Assembly (NCBI GenBank): GCA_030706605.1
Contig: JAUZOE010000013.1
Coordinates: 21,853 to 85,852, forward strand
Length of the DNA stretch: 64,000 nt
DNA from: Bacteroidota bacterium
Lineage (GTDB): Bacteria > Bacteroidota > Bacteroidia > Chitinophagales > Chitinophagaceae
Direction of reading: 5' to 3'
A program made the translations under genes and the position numbers. Under the pieces are notes generated by a model that saw only the letters and a program-made list of their open reading frames with translations, did no database searches and had not been told where the DNA came from. Every line of letters starts with the position of its first letter. Position 1 is the stretch's first letter. Shown here in pieces: positions 37,209 through 46,734 of this stretch.

Positions 37209-39035
37209 ATGAAGAGTTTACGAACTATTTTTCGTTATGTAGTTAAGTATCCAAAACTAATTTTTGCATATTTTGGGTTTAACATTCTTTCGAATTTGTT
37301 TTCAGTCATTTCCCTTGGTCTTCTTAGCCCTTTTCTGCTACTTATTTTTAAAAAGCAGAATACGCTGAGTGCAGTTAGTCAAAACAATAGTTTCTTTTCA
37401 AGAATTAATCCAATTAACCAGTTTAAAATATGGTTATACCAGGTAGTTCAAACTCCCGGCGGTGAAATAAAAGCTTTGGGGATTATCTGCATCCTGATAT
37501 TAAGTTTTATCATTTTTAAAAACATTTTTTTATACCTGTCCATTTATGTTTTAACACCAATTCGCAATCTGGTAGTGAATGACATGCGTACTAATATGTA
37601 TAAAAAAATCCTGGCATTGCCTATCGGGTATTTTAATGATCAGAGGAAAGGTGATATTATGAGCAGGCTTACCAATGACTTGAGTGATGTAGAAACTTCC
37701 AGTGTCAATTTGCTGGAAACTTTGTTTAGGGAACCGGTAACCATTATTTTGTTTTTTGTTTACATGGTTATTTTAAGCCCGCAATTGACATTTTTTCTAA
37801 TATTATTCTTACCGGTTTCTGGGCTAATAATCGGAAGGATAGGCCGTTCTTTGAAAAAACAAAGTACCCGGGTACAGGAAAAGTTGGGCGCTATTCTCTC
37901 AACTATTGATGAAACTATTGGCGGAATAAGAGTTATCAAAGCTTTTAATGCAGAGAAAAAACAATTCAAAAAATTTGATGACCAAAATGAGGAATTATTG
38001 ACCTTAAAAAACAGGGCCAACAGGCGGCGGGACCTTGCTTCACCGGTGAGCGAAGTTCTGGGGATAGCGGCTGTAGTTTGTGTGCTTTGGTATGGTGGCA
38101 GGCTGGTTTTAAAAAATACTTTCCTGGATCCGGGCGATTTCCTTGCCTACATATTAATTTTCTCTCAGGTTATCCAACCATTAAAATCTTTATCTGCAGC
38201 ATCCTACAATATAAGAAAAGGAGCTGCCAGTGTGGAAAGGATAGAGCATTTAATCCAGGAAGATGTTTCTATAAAAGAGATAACCAACCCGGTAATCCTG
38301 CATTCATTTGAAGACTCAATTGAATTTAAAAATGTATCGTTTTCCTATGAAGATAAATTAGTATTGGATAATATTAATTTAAAAATAGAAAAGGGAAAAA
38401 CGATTGCACTGGTGGGTTCTTCCGGAGCTGGCAAGAGCACGCTTGTTGACCTTATACCAAGGTTTCATGATACAGTGAAAGGCGAATTGCTGATAGATGG
38501 TATTAATATCAAGAATTATTCTCTTGAATCCTTACGGCATCATATGGGCATTGTAACCCAGGAACCCATTTTATTTAATGATACCATTGCCAATAATATT
38601 TCTCTTGGAATGAATAATGCCACAGAAGAACAGGTGATTAATGCAGCTAAAATTGCCAATGCTCATAATTTTATTTTGCAAAATGAATATGGGTACAATA
38701 CCAGCATTGGCGAACGGGGTAATAAGTTAAGCGGCGGCGAAAAACAAAGGGTAACTATTGCACGGGCGGTACTCAAAAATCCCCCGATTTTAATTTTGGA
38801 TGAAGCTACTTCGTCTCTTGATACTGAAAGTGAAAAGCTGGTACAAGATGCTATCAATAACCTGATGCACAACAGGACAAGTATTGTAATTGCACATCGC
38901 CTGAGTACCATCCGTCATGCAGATGAAATCATTGTGTTACAAAAAGGAAAAATTGTAGAACGTGGCACACATATGAGTTTGATGGCTCTTGATGGGTTTT
39001 ATAGAAGATTAGTTACCATGCAGGAAGTAAAGTGA
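37209..39035 (+). CDS. MsbA-like ABC exporter (fused membrane and ATPase domains)
   Basis: The 608-residue half-transporter has six membrane segments in the first 330 residues and a nucleotide-binding domain with Walker A GSSGAGKST, signature LSGGEKQR, Walker B ILILDEATSSLD and the H-loop IVIAHRLST. The family includes the lipid A flippase MsbA and multidrug exporters; with a Gram-negative host and no drug-resistance context, lipid export is a reasonable guess. It diverges from rbfA. Confidence 0.9.
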   Translation: MKSLRTIFRYVVKYPKLIFAYFGFNILSNLFSVISLGLLSPFLLLIFKKQNTLSAVSQNNSFFSRINPINQFKIWLYQVVQTPGGEIKALGIICILILSFIIFKNIFLYLSIYVLTPIRNLVVNDMRTNMYKKILALPIGYFNDQRKGDIMSRLTNDLSDVETSSVNLLETLFREPVTIILFFVYMVILSPQLTFFLILFLPVSGLIIGRIGRSLKKQSTRVQEKLGAILSTIDETIGGIRVIKAFNAEKKQFKKFDDQNEELLTLKNRANRRRDLASPVSEVLGIAAVVCVLWYGGRLVLKNTFLDPGDFLAYILIFSQVIQPLKSLSAASYNIRKGAASVERIEHLIQEDVSIKEITNPVILHSFEDSIEFKNVSFSYEDKLVLDNINLKIEKGKTIALVGSSGAGKSTLVDLIPRFHDTVKGELLIDGINIKNYSLESLRHHMGIVTQEPILFNDTIANNISLGMNNATEEQVINAAKIANAHNFILQNEYGYNTSIGERGNKLSGGEKQRVTIARAVLKNPPILILDEATSSLDTESEKLVQDAINNLMHNRTSIVIAHRLSTIRHADEIIVLQKGKIVERGTHMSLMALDGFYRRLVTMQEVK

Positions 39036-39064
39036 TTTTTTCTTCTAAACCGGGTATTGAAAAA

Positions 39065-40219
39065 CTATGAAAATAATTTTACAGCAATTCCATCAGCGAA
39101 TAATTTCCCTTCATCACTTAGAATAACTTGGTCTCCGATAATAAGAACCCGGTTATTTCCTGCTTCATCCAGAACCAGGTTTTCAATTCTTTTTCTTTCG
39201 CCCACTGAAAAAGTATTTTCAACATATTTTAGATCCAAGCCTTCAATGGTGCGTAAAGAAGTCATAACGTATTCATTCAGTTTTTGTGCTTGTGTAAGAA
39301 TTTCTTTTTCAAAAGGGATAATTCCCTGCCCGATGGATTTAATGTAGAAGACATTGTGTGCTTTGTTCCATGTTCTCATTTTTCCATCAAAGGAATGCGC
39401 TGACGGGCCAATACCTATATATTTTTTCCCTTGCCAATAACTGCTGTTGTGCCTGCTTCTGAAACCTGGTTTTGCAAAATTGGAAATTTCATAATGCTCA
39501 TAACCCGCATTGCGCACCAATTGCATTAGTATAGTGTATTGCCCTGCTTGCATATCTGTATTTACATCTTCTTTTTTTTGCAAAGCAATCATTTTTTGCA
39601 AAGCCGTTTTGGGTTCTACAGTCAATGCATAGCAGGCAATATGCGGGGCATCCAGGTCAATTGCTTTTTGGATATTTTCTTTCCATTCTTTATCGGTAAG
39701 CCCCGGAGTGCCGAAAATAAGATCAATAGAAAAATTATTAAATCCTGTTTTTTTTGCGAGACGAATACATTCTGATGCCTGCACAGAATTATGAGCCCTG
39801 TTCATCCATAATAAATCTCTTTCTACAAAAGATTGTATGCCTATACTCAACCGGTTAATTCCTGCATTTTTCCATTCTTTTAATTTTTCTTTATGAATAT
39901 CATCCGGGTTGGCTTCAAGCGTAATTTCTGCCTCATCAGTTACATTATAATTTTTTCTGACAGAAGACAGCAAATCCCGGATTTCATTTTGAGTAAGAAG
40001 GCTGGGTGTACCTCCTCCCAAATAAATGGTTTCTATCATTTCATTTTTAGAAGTGAGTACCGAAGTTTCATTTTTTGGAGAAAATCTGCTTCTTATTTCA
40101 ATTTCTTTTTTTAAGGAATCGATCATTTCGTCTTTTAAAACAACCGATGTAGAAAAGTGAAAATTACAATAATGACATGCCTGTTTGCAAAAAGGAATAT
40201 GGAGATAGATACCTGCCAA
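39065..40219 (-). CDS. hemW: HemW-like radical SAM protein
   Basis: The 384-residue protein starts YLHIPFCKQACHYCNFHFS, with the CxxxCxxC [4Fe-4S] motif. HemN has an extra cysteine just after this triad; here the following residue is Asn, which marks HemW, a haem chaperone, rather than oxygen-independent coproporphyrinogen oxidase. GGGTPSLL and the EANPDD, GIQSF and YALTVEPKTAL segments fit the family. Older annotations call this hemN. It converges on the MsbA-like gene with 29 bases between. Confidence 0.9.
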   Translation of the reverse strand: MAGIYLHIPFCKQACHYCNFHFSTSVVLKDEMIDSLKKEIEIRSRFSPKNETSVLTSKNEMIETIYLGGGTPSLLTQNEIRDLLSSVRKNYNVTDEAEITLEANPDDIHKEKLKEWKNAGINRLSIGIQSFVERDLLWMNRAHNSVQASECIRLAKKTGFNNFSIDLIFGTPGLTDKEWKENIQKAIDLDAPHIACYALTVEPKTALQKMIALQKKEDVNTDMQAGQYTILMQLVRNAGYEHYEISNFAKPGFRSRHNSSYWQGKKYIGIGPSAHSFDGKMRTWNKAHNVFYIKSIGQGIIPFEKEILTQAQKLNEYVMTSLRTIEGLDLKYVENTFSVGERKRIENLVLDEAGNNRVLIIGDQVILSDEGKLFADGIAVKLFS

Positions 40220-40286
40220 AAGTTACAATTTTATTGATTCTGTTTTGTGAATATACGGCTGTTTCAGAATTTCATTTTAGATTTGA

Positions 40287-42116
40287 ATGAATAATATGAA
40301 ACCAACGACCCTAAAATATATGAGCAGGATTTTTTCGCTCATTATATTGATCCTGTTTTTCTTTTTTAATTATGGTTTTTGTCAAAAGAAATATATGGTT
40401 CAATATGTTTTATCGGGCAAAGATACTTCGGGGAAATTAGAGCCTTTAAATTTAAAAAATACTTTTGAGGGTAAAGAAATGGCTGCTCAATATATTAGCA
40501 CATTGCCTGGAATGCTTTTGAATAAGGGCTTTCCGACATCATCAGTCGATTCAGCCTTTTATGATTCTACTTTTGCCAGGGTGTCACTTTACCTGGGCAT
40601 ACAATATAAGTGGGTACAGATTAATACCGATAGTGTTGATAAAAGTGTATTAGATAATATCGGGTGGAATGATAAACAATTCACTAATAAAAGAATTGAT
40701 TTTTCACGCTTACAGTTTCAGCAGGAAAAAATAATTAATTATTATGAAAATAATGGATACCCATTTGCAGAAATTTCATTGCAAAATATTGAAATATCGG
40801 GTAATAAAATAAAGGGTTATCTGAAAGTTAAAAAAGGCATTTTGTATCATTTTGATAGTATTAAGATTTACGGTAAAGCAAAAATCAGAAACCTGTTTCT
40901 TCAACATTACCTTAACCTTCCCAATGGCAGCATTTACAACCAGGAAAAACTAAAGCAGGTAAGCAAATTGATTGAGGAACTTCCGTTTATAAAGGAGCAG
41001 CAGCCCTGTAAAGTAACTATGCTGGGATCAGGAGCTTATCTTAATTTATACCTGGAACCCAAACGAAGCAGCCAGGTTAATGTACTTGTTGGTTTTTTAC
41101 CGGGTAATTCTATAACCGGTAAAACTCAAATTACGGGAGATGTTCATCTTGATTTAAAAAATGCTTTGGGTTCTGGCGAAAATATTCTTGTGAACTGGCA
41201 ACAACTTCAGCCACAATCACCCAGATTAAACCTGGGATATACATATCCTTATATATTGAATTCAAATTTCGGCATTGATTTTTCATTCGATTTATTAAAA
41301 AGAGATTCCTCCTATTTACAATTGAATTCCACTTTCGGGCTTCAATATATTATTTCTTCCAACCAGACCTTTAAGATATTTTATGAGTACGAAAGGAGCT
41401 ATTTACTTTCTGGTGGCGTAGATACTCCCCAGGTTATTTTTTCAAAAATGTTGCCTCCGAATATTGACGTGGCATCGGGTAATTTTGGTGTTGGCTACCA
41501 TTTTGTAAATACGAATTACAGGCTGAATCCAAGAAAAGGCAATGAATTTGATATAACGGCTTCTGCTGGTATCAAAAAAATATCAAAAAATAATGACATT
41601 GTAAATCTAAAAGACCCTGCTGATCCTACCTTTGATTTTAATTCACTTTACGATTCTATAAAATTAAAATCATATCGTTTCAGGATAGTAACTTCAGCCG
41701 CTCATTATTTTCCTTTTGGCAAAACCAATACATTAAAAATGGCAATGAATATTGGCCTCTTTCAAAGTCCTCAAACCTTCCTGAACGAATTGTTTCAGAT
41801 AGGGGGCTATAAATTGCTTCGTGGTTTTGATGAAGAAAGCATTTATGCCAATCAATATGCAGCTTTTACAGCAGAATACAGGTATTTAGTAGGGATTAAT
41901 TCTTATTTCTTTGGATTTTCTGATGTAGGATTTACTAAAACAAAATTGAATACAACTCAATATTCCAATTCATTCCTAAGTGGCGGAATAGGGTTGGCAT
42001 TTGAAACTAAATTAGGTTTATTGAATCTTAGCTATGCTATCGGGAAAAGAAATGATGTGAAATTTGACATTAGAAATGCCTCCAAGATTCATTTTGGTTA
42101 TATCAACTATTTTTGA
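40287..42116 (+). CDS. BamA/TamA-family outer-membrane protein
   Basis: The 609-residue protein has a signal peptide (about residues 12-33, FSLIILILFFFFNYGFCQ), a periplasmic part with POTRA-like elements (QEKIINYYENNGYPFAEISL), and a C-terminal 16-strand Omp85-type barrel. The LLRGFDEESIYANQYAAFTAEYRY segment corresponds to the conserved (V/I)RGF/Y lid-lock motif. It is shorter than BamA and resembles TamA-like proteins. In-frame ATGs at 40296 and 40320 are possible starts; the last fits the signal peptide best. The DUF4271 gene follows five bases after its stop. Confidence 0.87.
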   Translation: MNNMKPTTLKYMSRIFSLIILILFFFFNYGFCQKKYMVQYVLSGKDTSGKLEPLNLKNTFEGKEMAAQYISTLPGMLLNKGFPTSSVDSAFYDSTFARVSLYLGIQYKWVQINTDSVDKSVLDNIGWNDKQFTNKRIDFSRLQFQQEKIINYYENNGYPFAEISLQNIEISGNKIKGYLKVKKGILYHFDSIKIYGKAKIRNLFLQHYLNLPNGSIYNQEKLKQVSKLIEELPFIKEQQPCKVTMLGSGAYLNLYLEPKRSSQVNVLVGFLPGNSITGKTQITGDVHLDLKNALGSGENILVNWQQLQPQSPRLNLGYTYPYILNSNFGIDFSFDLLKRDSSYLQLNSTFGLQYIISSNQTFKIFYEYERSYLLSGGVDTPQVIFSKMLPPNIDVASGNFGVGYHFVNTNYRLNPRKGNEFDITASAGIKKISKNNDIVNLKDPADPTFDFNSLYDSIKLKSYRFRIVTSAAHYFPFGKTNTLKMAMNIGLFQSPQTFLNELFQIGGYKLLRGFDEESIYANQYAAFTAEYRYLVGINSYFFGFSDVGFTKTKLNTTQYSNSFLSGGIGLAFETKLGLLNLSYAIGKRNDVKFDIRNASKIHFGYINYF

Positions 42117-42120
42117 CACA

Positions 42121-43212
42121 ATGAGAATAAAAAGGATTTCATTCTTTACGTTAGGCTTTCTGATTGCATTATGCAACAACTATACTTATGCGCAAATAAA
42201 AAAGGATAGCATACGTCTCAAAAAAGCGGACACTTCAAAAGGCATAAAGAAAAAACAAATAGATTTTGTAAAAAAAATGACTGCACATGGTACTTTTAAA
42301 ATTACATCACTAAAAGTAGGTACAGGTTACGATGCGATAAGAAAAAATGCAATTAATGGAAAAATAAAACAGTCACCTGATAGCAACTCAAAAATCAGCA
42401 ACATAGTTTTTGATTCAGAAAAAAATAATGATAACCCGGATACTGCATTACCTTCTTCTGCTGCTGCTGATTATCACAGAATTACCCATGACCTGCTTTT
42501 AAAAAATAGATTAATCAATATAAAGGATACTCCTGTTTTTTTTATCGAAGAAGAAAGAGTTGCAAAAGGAAAAGAATTTTTATTTTATACCATTTGTATT
42601 ATCATATTGATTTTAGGAATTTTTAAAACTTTTTACAGTGGTTATTTTAATAATCTTTTTCGAGTTTTCTTTAATACTTCATTAAGGCAGACGCAGTTGG
42701 CTGACCAGCTTTTGCAGGCAAAACTTCCTTCATTTATCCTGAATATTTTTTTTGCAGTATCGACGGGAATATATATATGGTTGCTTTTTGCGCATTTTCA
42801 TCCACCCAGGCTGATAAGTAGTAAACTTCTTTTGCCTTTTTGTATACTAAGTATTGCGATACTTTATTTTATTAAATATTGCTTTCTCAAATTTACTGGA
42901 TGGATATCTGCTTCACAGAAAACAACTGATAATTACATTTTTATTATATTCCTCACTAATAAGATAACTGGCATATTATTGGTTCCCTTTATCATATTGA
43001 TAGCATTTTCCATGTCTCAATGGATAAATACTATCATCACTATCACGTTACTACTAATAGGATTGCTTTTTTTATCGAGATATGTAAAAAGCTATGGAAT
43101 TATCGAGAAAAAAATCCCACTTAACCCTTTGCATTTCATATTGTATATTTTAGGGATCGAAATAATACCCTTATTGATTCTATATAAAGTGGCCATTGAT
43201 TACCTGATATGA
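42121..43212 (+). CDS. DUF4271 membrane protein
   Basis: The ORF track starts at 42064 inside the barrel gene, but the ATG at 42121 gives a proper signal sequence (MRIKRISFFTLGFLIALCNNYTYAQ), so I use it: 363 residues. A polar region of about 120 residues rich in K, S and D follows, then roughly seven membrane segments. The core SGYFNNLFRVFFNTSLRQTQ matches the Bacteroidota-specific DUF4271 family, whose function is unknown. The following gene, a HemD-like protein, is a frequent partner, which suggests a functional link. Confidence 0.82.
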   Translation: MRIKRISFFTLGFLIALCNNYTYAQIKKDSIRLKKADTSKGIKKKQIDFVKKMTAHGTFKITSLKVGTGYDAIRKNAINGKIKQSPDSNSKISNIVFDSEKNNDNPDTALPSSAAADYHRITHDLLLKNRLINIKDTPVFFIEEERVAKGKEFLFYTICIIILILGIFKTFYSGYFNNLFRVFFNTSLRQTQLADQLLQAKLPSFILNIFFAVSTGIYIWLLFAHFHPPRLISSKLLLPFCILSIAILYFIKYCFLKFTGWISASQKTTDNYIFIIFLTNKITGILLVPFIILIAFSMSQWINTIITITLLLIGLLFLSRYVKSYGIIEKKIPLNPLHFILYILGIEIIPLLILYKVAIDYLI

Positions 43213-43273
43213 AATTAAAGATAACAATGTCATTCTCAAGACATTTTAGATGAAGCCTTTTAAAAAAAAAACT

Positions 43274-43281
43274 TAACTTTG
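43274..43281 (+). promoter_or_regulatory. Candidate -7 box before the second HemD-like gene
   Basis: TAACTTTG matches TAnnTTTG 10 bases before the ATG at 43292 and 22 bases before the ATG at 43304. The closeness favours the later start or a very short leader. No -33 is evident. Confidence 0.4.
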
Positions 43282-43291
43282 TTATTAGCGT

Positions 43292-44098
43292 ATGAATTCT
43301 AAAATGGATATGACCACTGTAGTACCAGAAACAAAGACAATTAAGGAAATTCAAAATATCCTGATAACTCAGCACAAACCCGGAAATGAAAAGTCTCCGT
43401 ATTTTGAACTTGCCAGGAAATATAAGGTAACCCTTAGCTTTGAACCATTTATAAGAGTGGAACCAATTCCTGCAAAAGAATTCCGCAAACAAAAAATTGA
43501 TATAGCTTCATATTCCGCTGTAATATTTGCAAGTCGAAATGCTATTGATCATTTTTTCAGAACCTGCGAAGAAATGAGAATTACTACCTCTCAACATACC
43601 AAATACTTTTGTATTACAGAATCTGTGGCCCTTTATCTTCAGAAATTTATACTCTATCGCAAGCGCAAAGTTTTTTTTGGCTCTGATGGAACTAATGACA
43701 GTCTTTTTGAGGTAATGAGCAAATATAAAGATCAGGAAAGATTCTTATATCCATGTTCCGAATCGTTTGATAGTGAAATTACCAATTGGCTTATTGAAAA
43801 TAATTGTGATTACGCTACTCCGGTACTCTATAAAGTTATCTCAAATGATGTGAAAAAAATTATCGAAAAACACAATTTTGAAATCATTTGCTTGTTAACT
43901 CCTTTGGGCGTAAGAAGTTTTATGGAAAACTGCCCCTCCTTTAATCAAAACGGAACTTTGATCGGAGCTTTTGGTGACAATACCCGGAAAGCTGTAATAG
44001 CTGCTGGTTTGCGCCCTGATATAATAGCTCCGCAGCCTAATATGCCAAGTATGGTTTCGGCTCTCGAAAATTATCTTTCCGGCTTAAAAAAGAAATAA
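43292..44098 (+). CDS. Second uroporphyrinogen-III synthase (HemD)-family protein
   Basis: The 268-residue protein shows the HemD two-lobe pattern: NILITQHKPGNEKSPYFELARKY at the start, SAVIFASRNAIDHFF in lobe two, ICLLTPLGVRSFMENCP, and GAFGDNTRKAVIAAG near the end. It is distinct from the hemD in the hem operon and sits with a DUF4271 gene, as in many Bacteroidota. It may be the housekeeping enzyme or have another role. In-frame ATGs at 43304 and 43310 are alternative starts. Confidence 0.82.
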   Translation: MNSKMDMTTVVPETKTIKEIQNILITQHKPGNEKSPYFELARKYKVTLSFEPFIRVEPIPAKEFRKQKIDIASYSAVIFASRNAIDHFFRTCEEMRITTSQHTKYFCITESVALYLQKFILYRKRKVFFGSDGTNDSLFEVMSKYKDQERFLYPCSESFDSEITNWLIENNCDYATPVLYKVISNDVKKIIEKHNFEIICLLTPLGVRSFMENCPSFNQNGTLIGAFGDNTRKAVIAAGLRPDIIAPQPNMPSMVSALENYLSGLKKK

Positions 44099-44410
44099 AC
44101 GCTATAAACACTTGAATTGTTTTTTGTCTGGAAAAATAGGACAAGCAGGAAATTCTTTCCCATTATTTTTTTTATTTTGAGGATTGTACAATTACAACTC
44201 TATAATTTTTTGTTTACCATAATCTTAATACTATAGGCTTTGAAAGTAAATTTTTATAGTCCACTACTAATTTACTTACATTCCTTTTTGGGCGGTAATA
44301 TCTTGAAAATTCAGAGTAAGGCAATTTAAGAGATCACCAATTTCCTTTTTAGATTAATTTTATAATACGATATCGAGAATATTTGCTGTAGTGTATTTTG
44401 CTCACCTTTT
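44099..44410. other. Intergenic region (312 bases)
   Basis: This is an AT-rich spacer between two convergent genes (HemD-like and NarL-type regulator). I see no ORF, RNA gene or strong hairpin in it. Confidence 0.5.
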
Positions 44411-45067
44411 CTAATCAATCAGGGAATTTTTCATAGCGAAAAACACGAGGCCTACGGAGTTTTTTACTCCAAATCGCTCCATTAGCCTATCCTTAATGGC
44501 TTCAACAGTTCGAGGACTTATTTCCATTTTTTGCGCAATCTCATGTGCGGTATATTCCATGCACACCAGTGAAAGTACTTCTTTTTCTCTATCGCTTACT
44601 ACTATTTCACTATTGAGATTTGGGTTAAATTTTTGTTTGGCGTAATTCTTTTTTATCAGTACACGGTTTACGAAATTATTAAGATAGAAGCCGGTTTTCA
44701 TTACATCCATAATAGCCTGTTTTATCTCTGCAGGTTCCGTACTTTTAAGTAAATATCCATTTGCTCCACTATCCATGAGATGACCTACAAAACGTTCATC
44801 CTCAAACATGGTTAATATAAGGATCCTCACAGCAGGGAAATGTTTATTGAGATATTTTGTGGTTTCTATACCGTCTTTCACTGGCATTTTTAGGTCCATC
44901 AAAACTATATCAGGTTGTTCTATTTCAATTCCTTTTATGAGCTCTTCACCATTTTCAGCTTCTAATATGACTCTAATATTATGGTAAGCTTTTAAAGAAA
45001 GAATTACTCCTTTCCTGAATATTTTATGGTCATCAGCTATGGCAATATTGATTATCTCGGGGATCAT
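44411..45067 (-). CDS. NarL/LuxR-type response regulator
   Basis: The 218-residue protein has a receiver domain (acidic pair ADDHK, phospho-acceptor D58 in IVLMDLKMP, switch Thr in ILTMF, Lys in LLKST) and a C-terminal LuxR-type helix-turn-helix (SDREKEVLSLVCMEYTAHEIAQKMEISPRTVEAIKDRLMERF). It is the last gene of a four-gene minus-strand cassette, 57 bases after the HisKA_3 kinase, its obvious partner. Confidence 0.95.
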   Translation of the reverse strand: MIPEIINIAIADDHKIFRKGVILSLKAYHNIRVILEAENGEELIKGIEIEQPDIVLMDLKMPVKDGIETTKYLNKHFPAVRILILTMFEDERFVGHLMDSGANGYLLKSTEPAEIKQAIMDVMKTGFYLNNFVNRVLIKKNYAKQKFNPNLNSEIVVSDREKEVLSLVCMEYTAHEIAQKMEISPRTVEAIKDRLMERFGVKNSVGLVFFAMKNSLID

Positions 45068-45124
45068 ATTTTATTCTTAACACGTAAAAGATATAAAGAA
45101 AAAGTATAAAAATAAAATATTTAT

Positions 45125-45949
45125 TTAAACAAGTTCTCTGGGTATTTCAATGGTAGATTTATAATATGTACGAGTCCCGTCAATCTCAAATGAAATGGAA
45201 CCTTTTAAAATTCTCATGCGGCTTTGGATGTTTTTTAATCCCAGGCCAATAGAGTTGCTTTCTAATCTATCGAAATCTTCCTGAAGTATTCCTTTGCCAT
45301 CATGGTGTATGCGGAAATATACTAAATTGCCCTGGGCGTTTTGAGTCAGGTGAATAAATCCTGCGTTACTGTGTTTAATGATGTTAGTAACTAACTCCTG
45401 TATGATACGGAAGATTAATAATTCCTGTTCTTCATTCAGTCTTTGGCGGTTATCATGAAATCGGACACTGGCATTAATCACACCGGAACCATTTATTTTG
45501 TCAAATAAATCTTTTACTGCAGCTTCTAATCCAAAATTCTTTAAAGTTGGAGGCATTAGACTATGTGATATATTCCTGATCAATTGAATTGTATCGTCTA
45601 TAATTTGTTTGGCACTAAAAATTGATTGAAGTTGAACTGATGGCTCCTGGTGGATCAAATTTTCATTTAAATAAAGTCTGGCAGTGGCTAAAAGTGGTCC
45701 GGCATCATCATGCAAATCGGCTGCAATACGTTGTCTTTCATCTTCCTGGGAGCGAATTGATGCACGCAATAACATTTGTTGTCGCTCCTCTTCCATTTTC
45801 TGTATTTGCTTATTAAATCTAATGACTCTTCTTTGATGGAATACTAATAGCGAAATAAGTGTAATAGCCATGATAAACATACCTAAAGTACCCAAGACTA
45901 GCATACTTGAAATGCCAGATGAATTAGAAGATAACTGTATAAAAAACAT
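45125..45949 (-). CDS. HisKA_3 (NarX-type) sensor histidine kinase
   Basis: The 274-residue kinase has one N-terminal membrane segment (about 13-37) and almost no periplasmic part. A short coiled coil leads to the HisKA_3 domain with H80 in AADLHDDAGPLLATARLY. The HATPase domain shows ELVTNIIKHSNA and the G-box NSIGLGLKNIQSRM. It has no sensor domain of its own, so it may take its input from the multi-pass membrane protein encoded 14 bases upstream. Confidence 0.94.
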   Translation of the reverse strand: MFFIQLSSNSSGISSMLVLGTLGMFIMAITLISLLVFHQRRVIRFNKQIQKMEEERQQMLLRASIRSQEDERQRIAADLHDDAGPLLATARLYLNENLIHQEPSVQLQSIFSAKQIIDDTIQLIRNISHSLMPPTLKNFGLEAAVKDLFDKINGSGVINASVRFHDNRQRLNEEQELLIFRIIQELVTNIIKHSNAGFIHLTQNAQGNLVYFRIHHDGKGILQEDFDRLESNSIGLGLKNIQSRMRILKGSISFEIDGTRTYYKSTIEIPRELV

Positions 45950-45963
45950 TTAATTTATGGAAG

Positions 45964-46695
45964 TTAATTTTTATTATTATAAAAAAAAATGTCATCATCC
46001 AGTTCAGGAAGTGATGGTGTTGGTTGTTTATCAATAGTATGATTGATTTTCATTGTCATGGCTACACATAGCAATATATTCTTGAGAATATTGAAAGAAA
46101 TATTAATTATAAAATAAAGTTTTTGAAAATAAACATTTTCTCTCATACTATCAGCGATAAGGTAAAGAAAAAAAGTTCCTGAAAAATAAATTAAAAATGT
46201 AATAACAACCCAGAAATTAAAAGTAGAGTAGATCAATAAGCTATTTGATCCTTTGATTTGTGAGAATAGAAAATATATGCAAAGAAGTATAATAATGATT
46301 GATTCTATCCCTGAAGCAAATGAATCAAATGCTTTCCATTTATTAAAATAGATAAAATCTATAGAAGCGAATAAAATATATGAAATGCCAATATAAAAGG
46401 TGATCTTTTTTTCTATTTGTTTACGAAAAATCAGGTAAAAGAAGTATCCTAGAAAGGAAAATTCTACAATATTATAAAGGGCAAATAATATTGTAGTATT
46501 AGTGGATCTGGTGATTTGAAAATAAAAACTTAACCCTTCATTTACTATGCAGTAAAGGATATAAAATAAAATTACCTTTAGCTCTTTTTCTTTATTATTC
46601 CTTTTGAATAACAGAAAAAAAATTAAAGGTAATAGGGTTGAAAAAATTCCTGTATATAGTAATAACTTTAAAATAGTAATTATTTTTTGAGTCAA
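45964..46695 (-). CDS. Multi-pass membrane protein, possible sensor partner of the kinase
   Basis: I do not recognise a family. The 243-residue protein has about seven hydrophobic segments (roughly 8-29, 39-58, 66-87, 95-113, 128-146, 154-180, 188-212), and a polar C-terminal tail. The start appears to be TTG: an in-frame TAG lies three codons upstream and no earlier ATG exists. Its stop is 14 bases from the kinase start and it follows the 119-aa gene by 39 bases, so it belongs to the cassette. A sensory role is inferred from this setting alone. Confidence 0.75.
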   Translation of the reverse strand: MTQKIITILKLLLYTGIFSTLLPLIFFLLFKRNNKEKELKVILFYILYCIVNEGLSFYFQITRSTNTTILFALYNIVEFSFLGYFFYLIFRKQIEKKITFYIGISYILFASIDFIYFNKWKAFDSFASGIESIIIILLCIYFLFSQIKGSNSLLIYSTFNFWVVITFLIYFSGTFFLYLIADSMRENVYFQKLYFIINISFNILKNILLCVAMTMKINHTIDKQPTPSLPELDDDIFFYNNKN

Positions 46696-46734
46696 ATATA
46701 ACTACATATTTTAAATTTTATGAACAAATAAAAT

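Noticed and set aside
39065-40219. Reading the radical SAM gene as hemN (anaerobic coproporphyrinogen oxidase)
   Set aside because: The motif is CxxxCxxC followed by Asn, without the extra cysteine of HemN, and hemF already supplies this step.
42064-42120. Upstream start of the DUF4271 protein
   Set aside because: It overlaps the end of the barrel gene and places 19 residues before a clean signal peptide. The ATG at 42121 is preferred.
46693-46700. TATATTTG on the minus strand as a promoter -7 box
   Set aside because: It overlaps the TTG start codon of the membrane-protein gene inside a tightly spaced cassette, so a promoter there would make a leader of no length.
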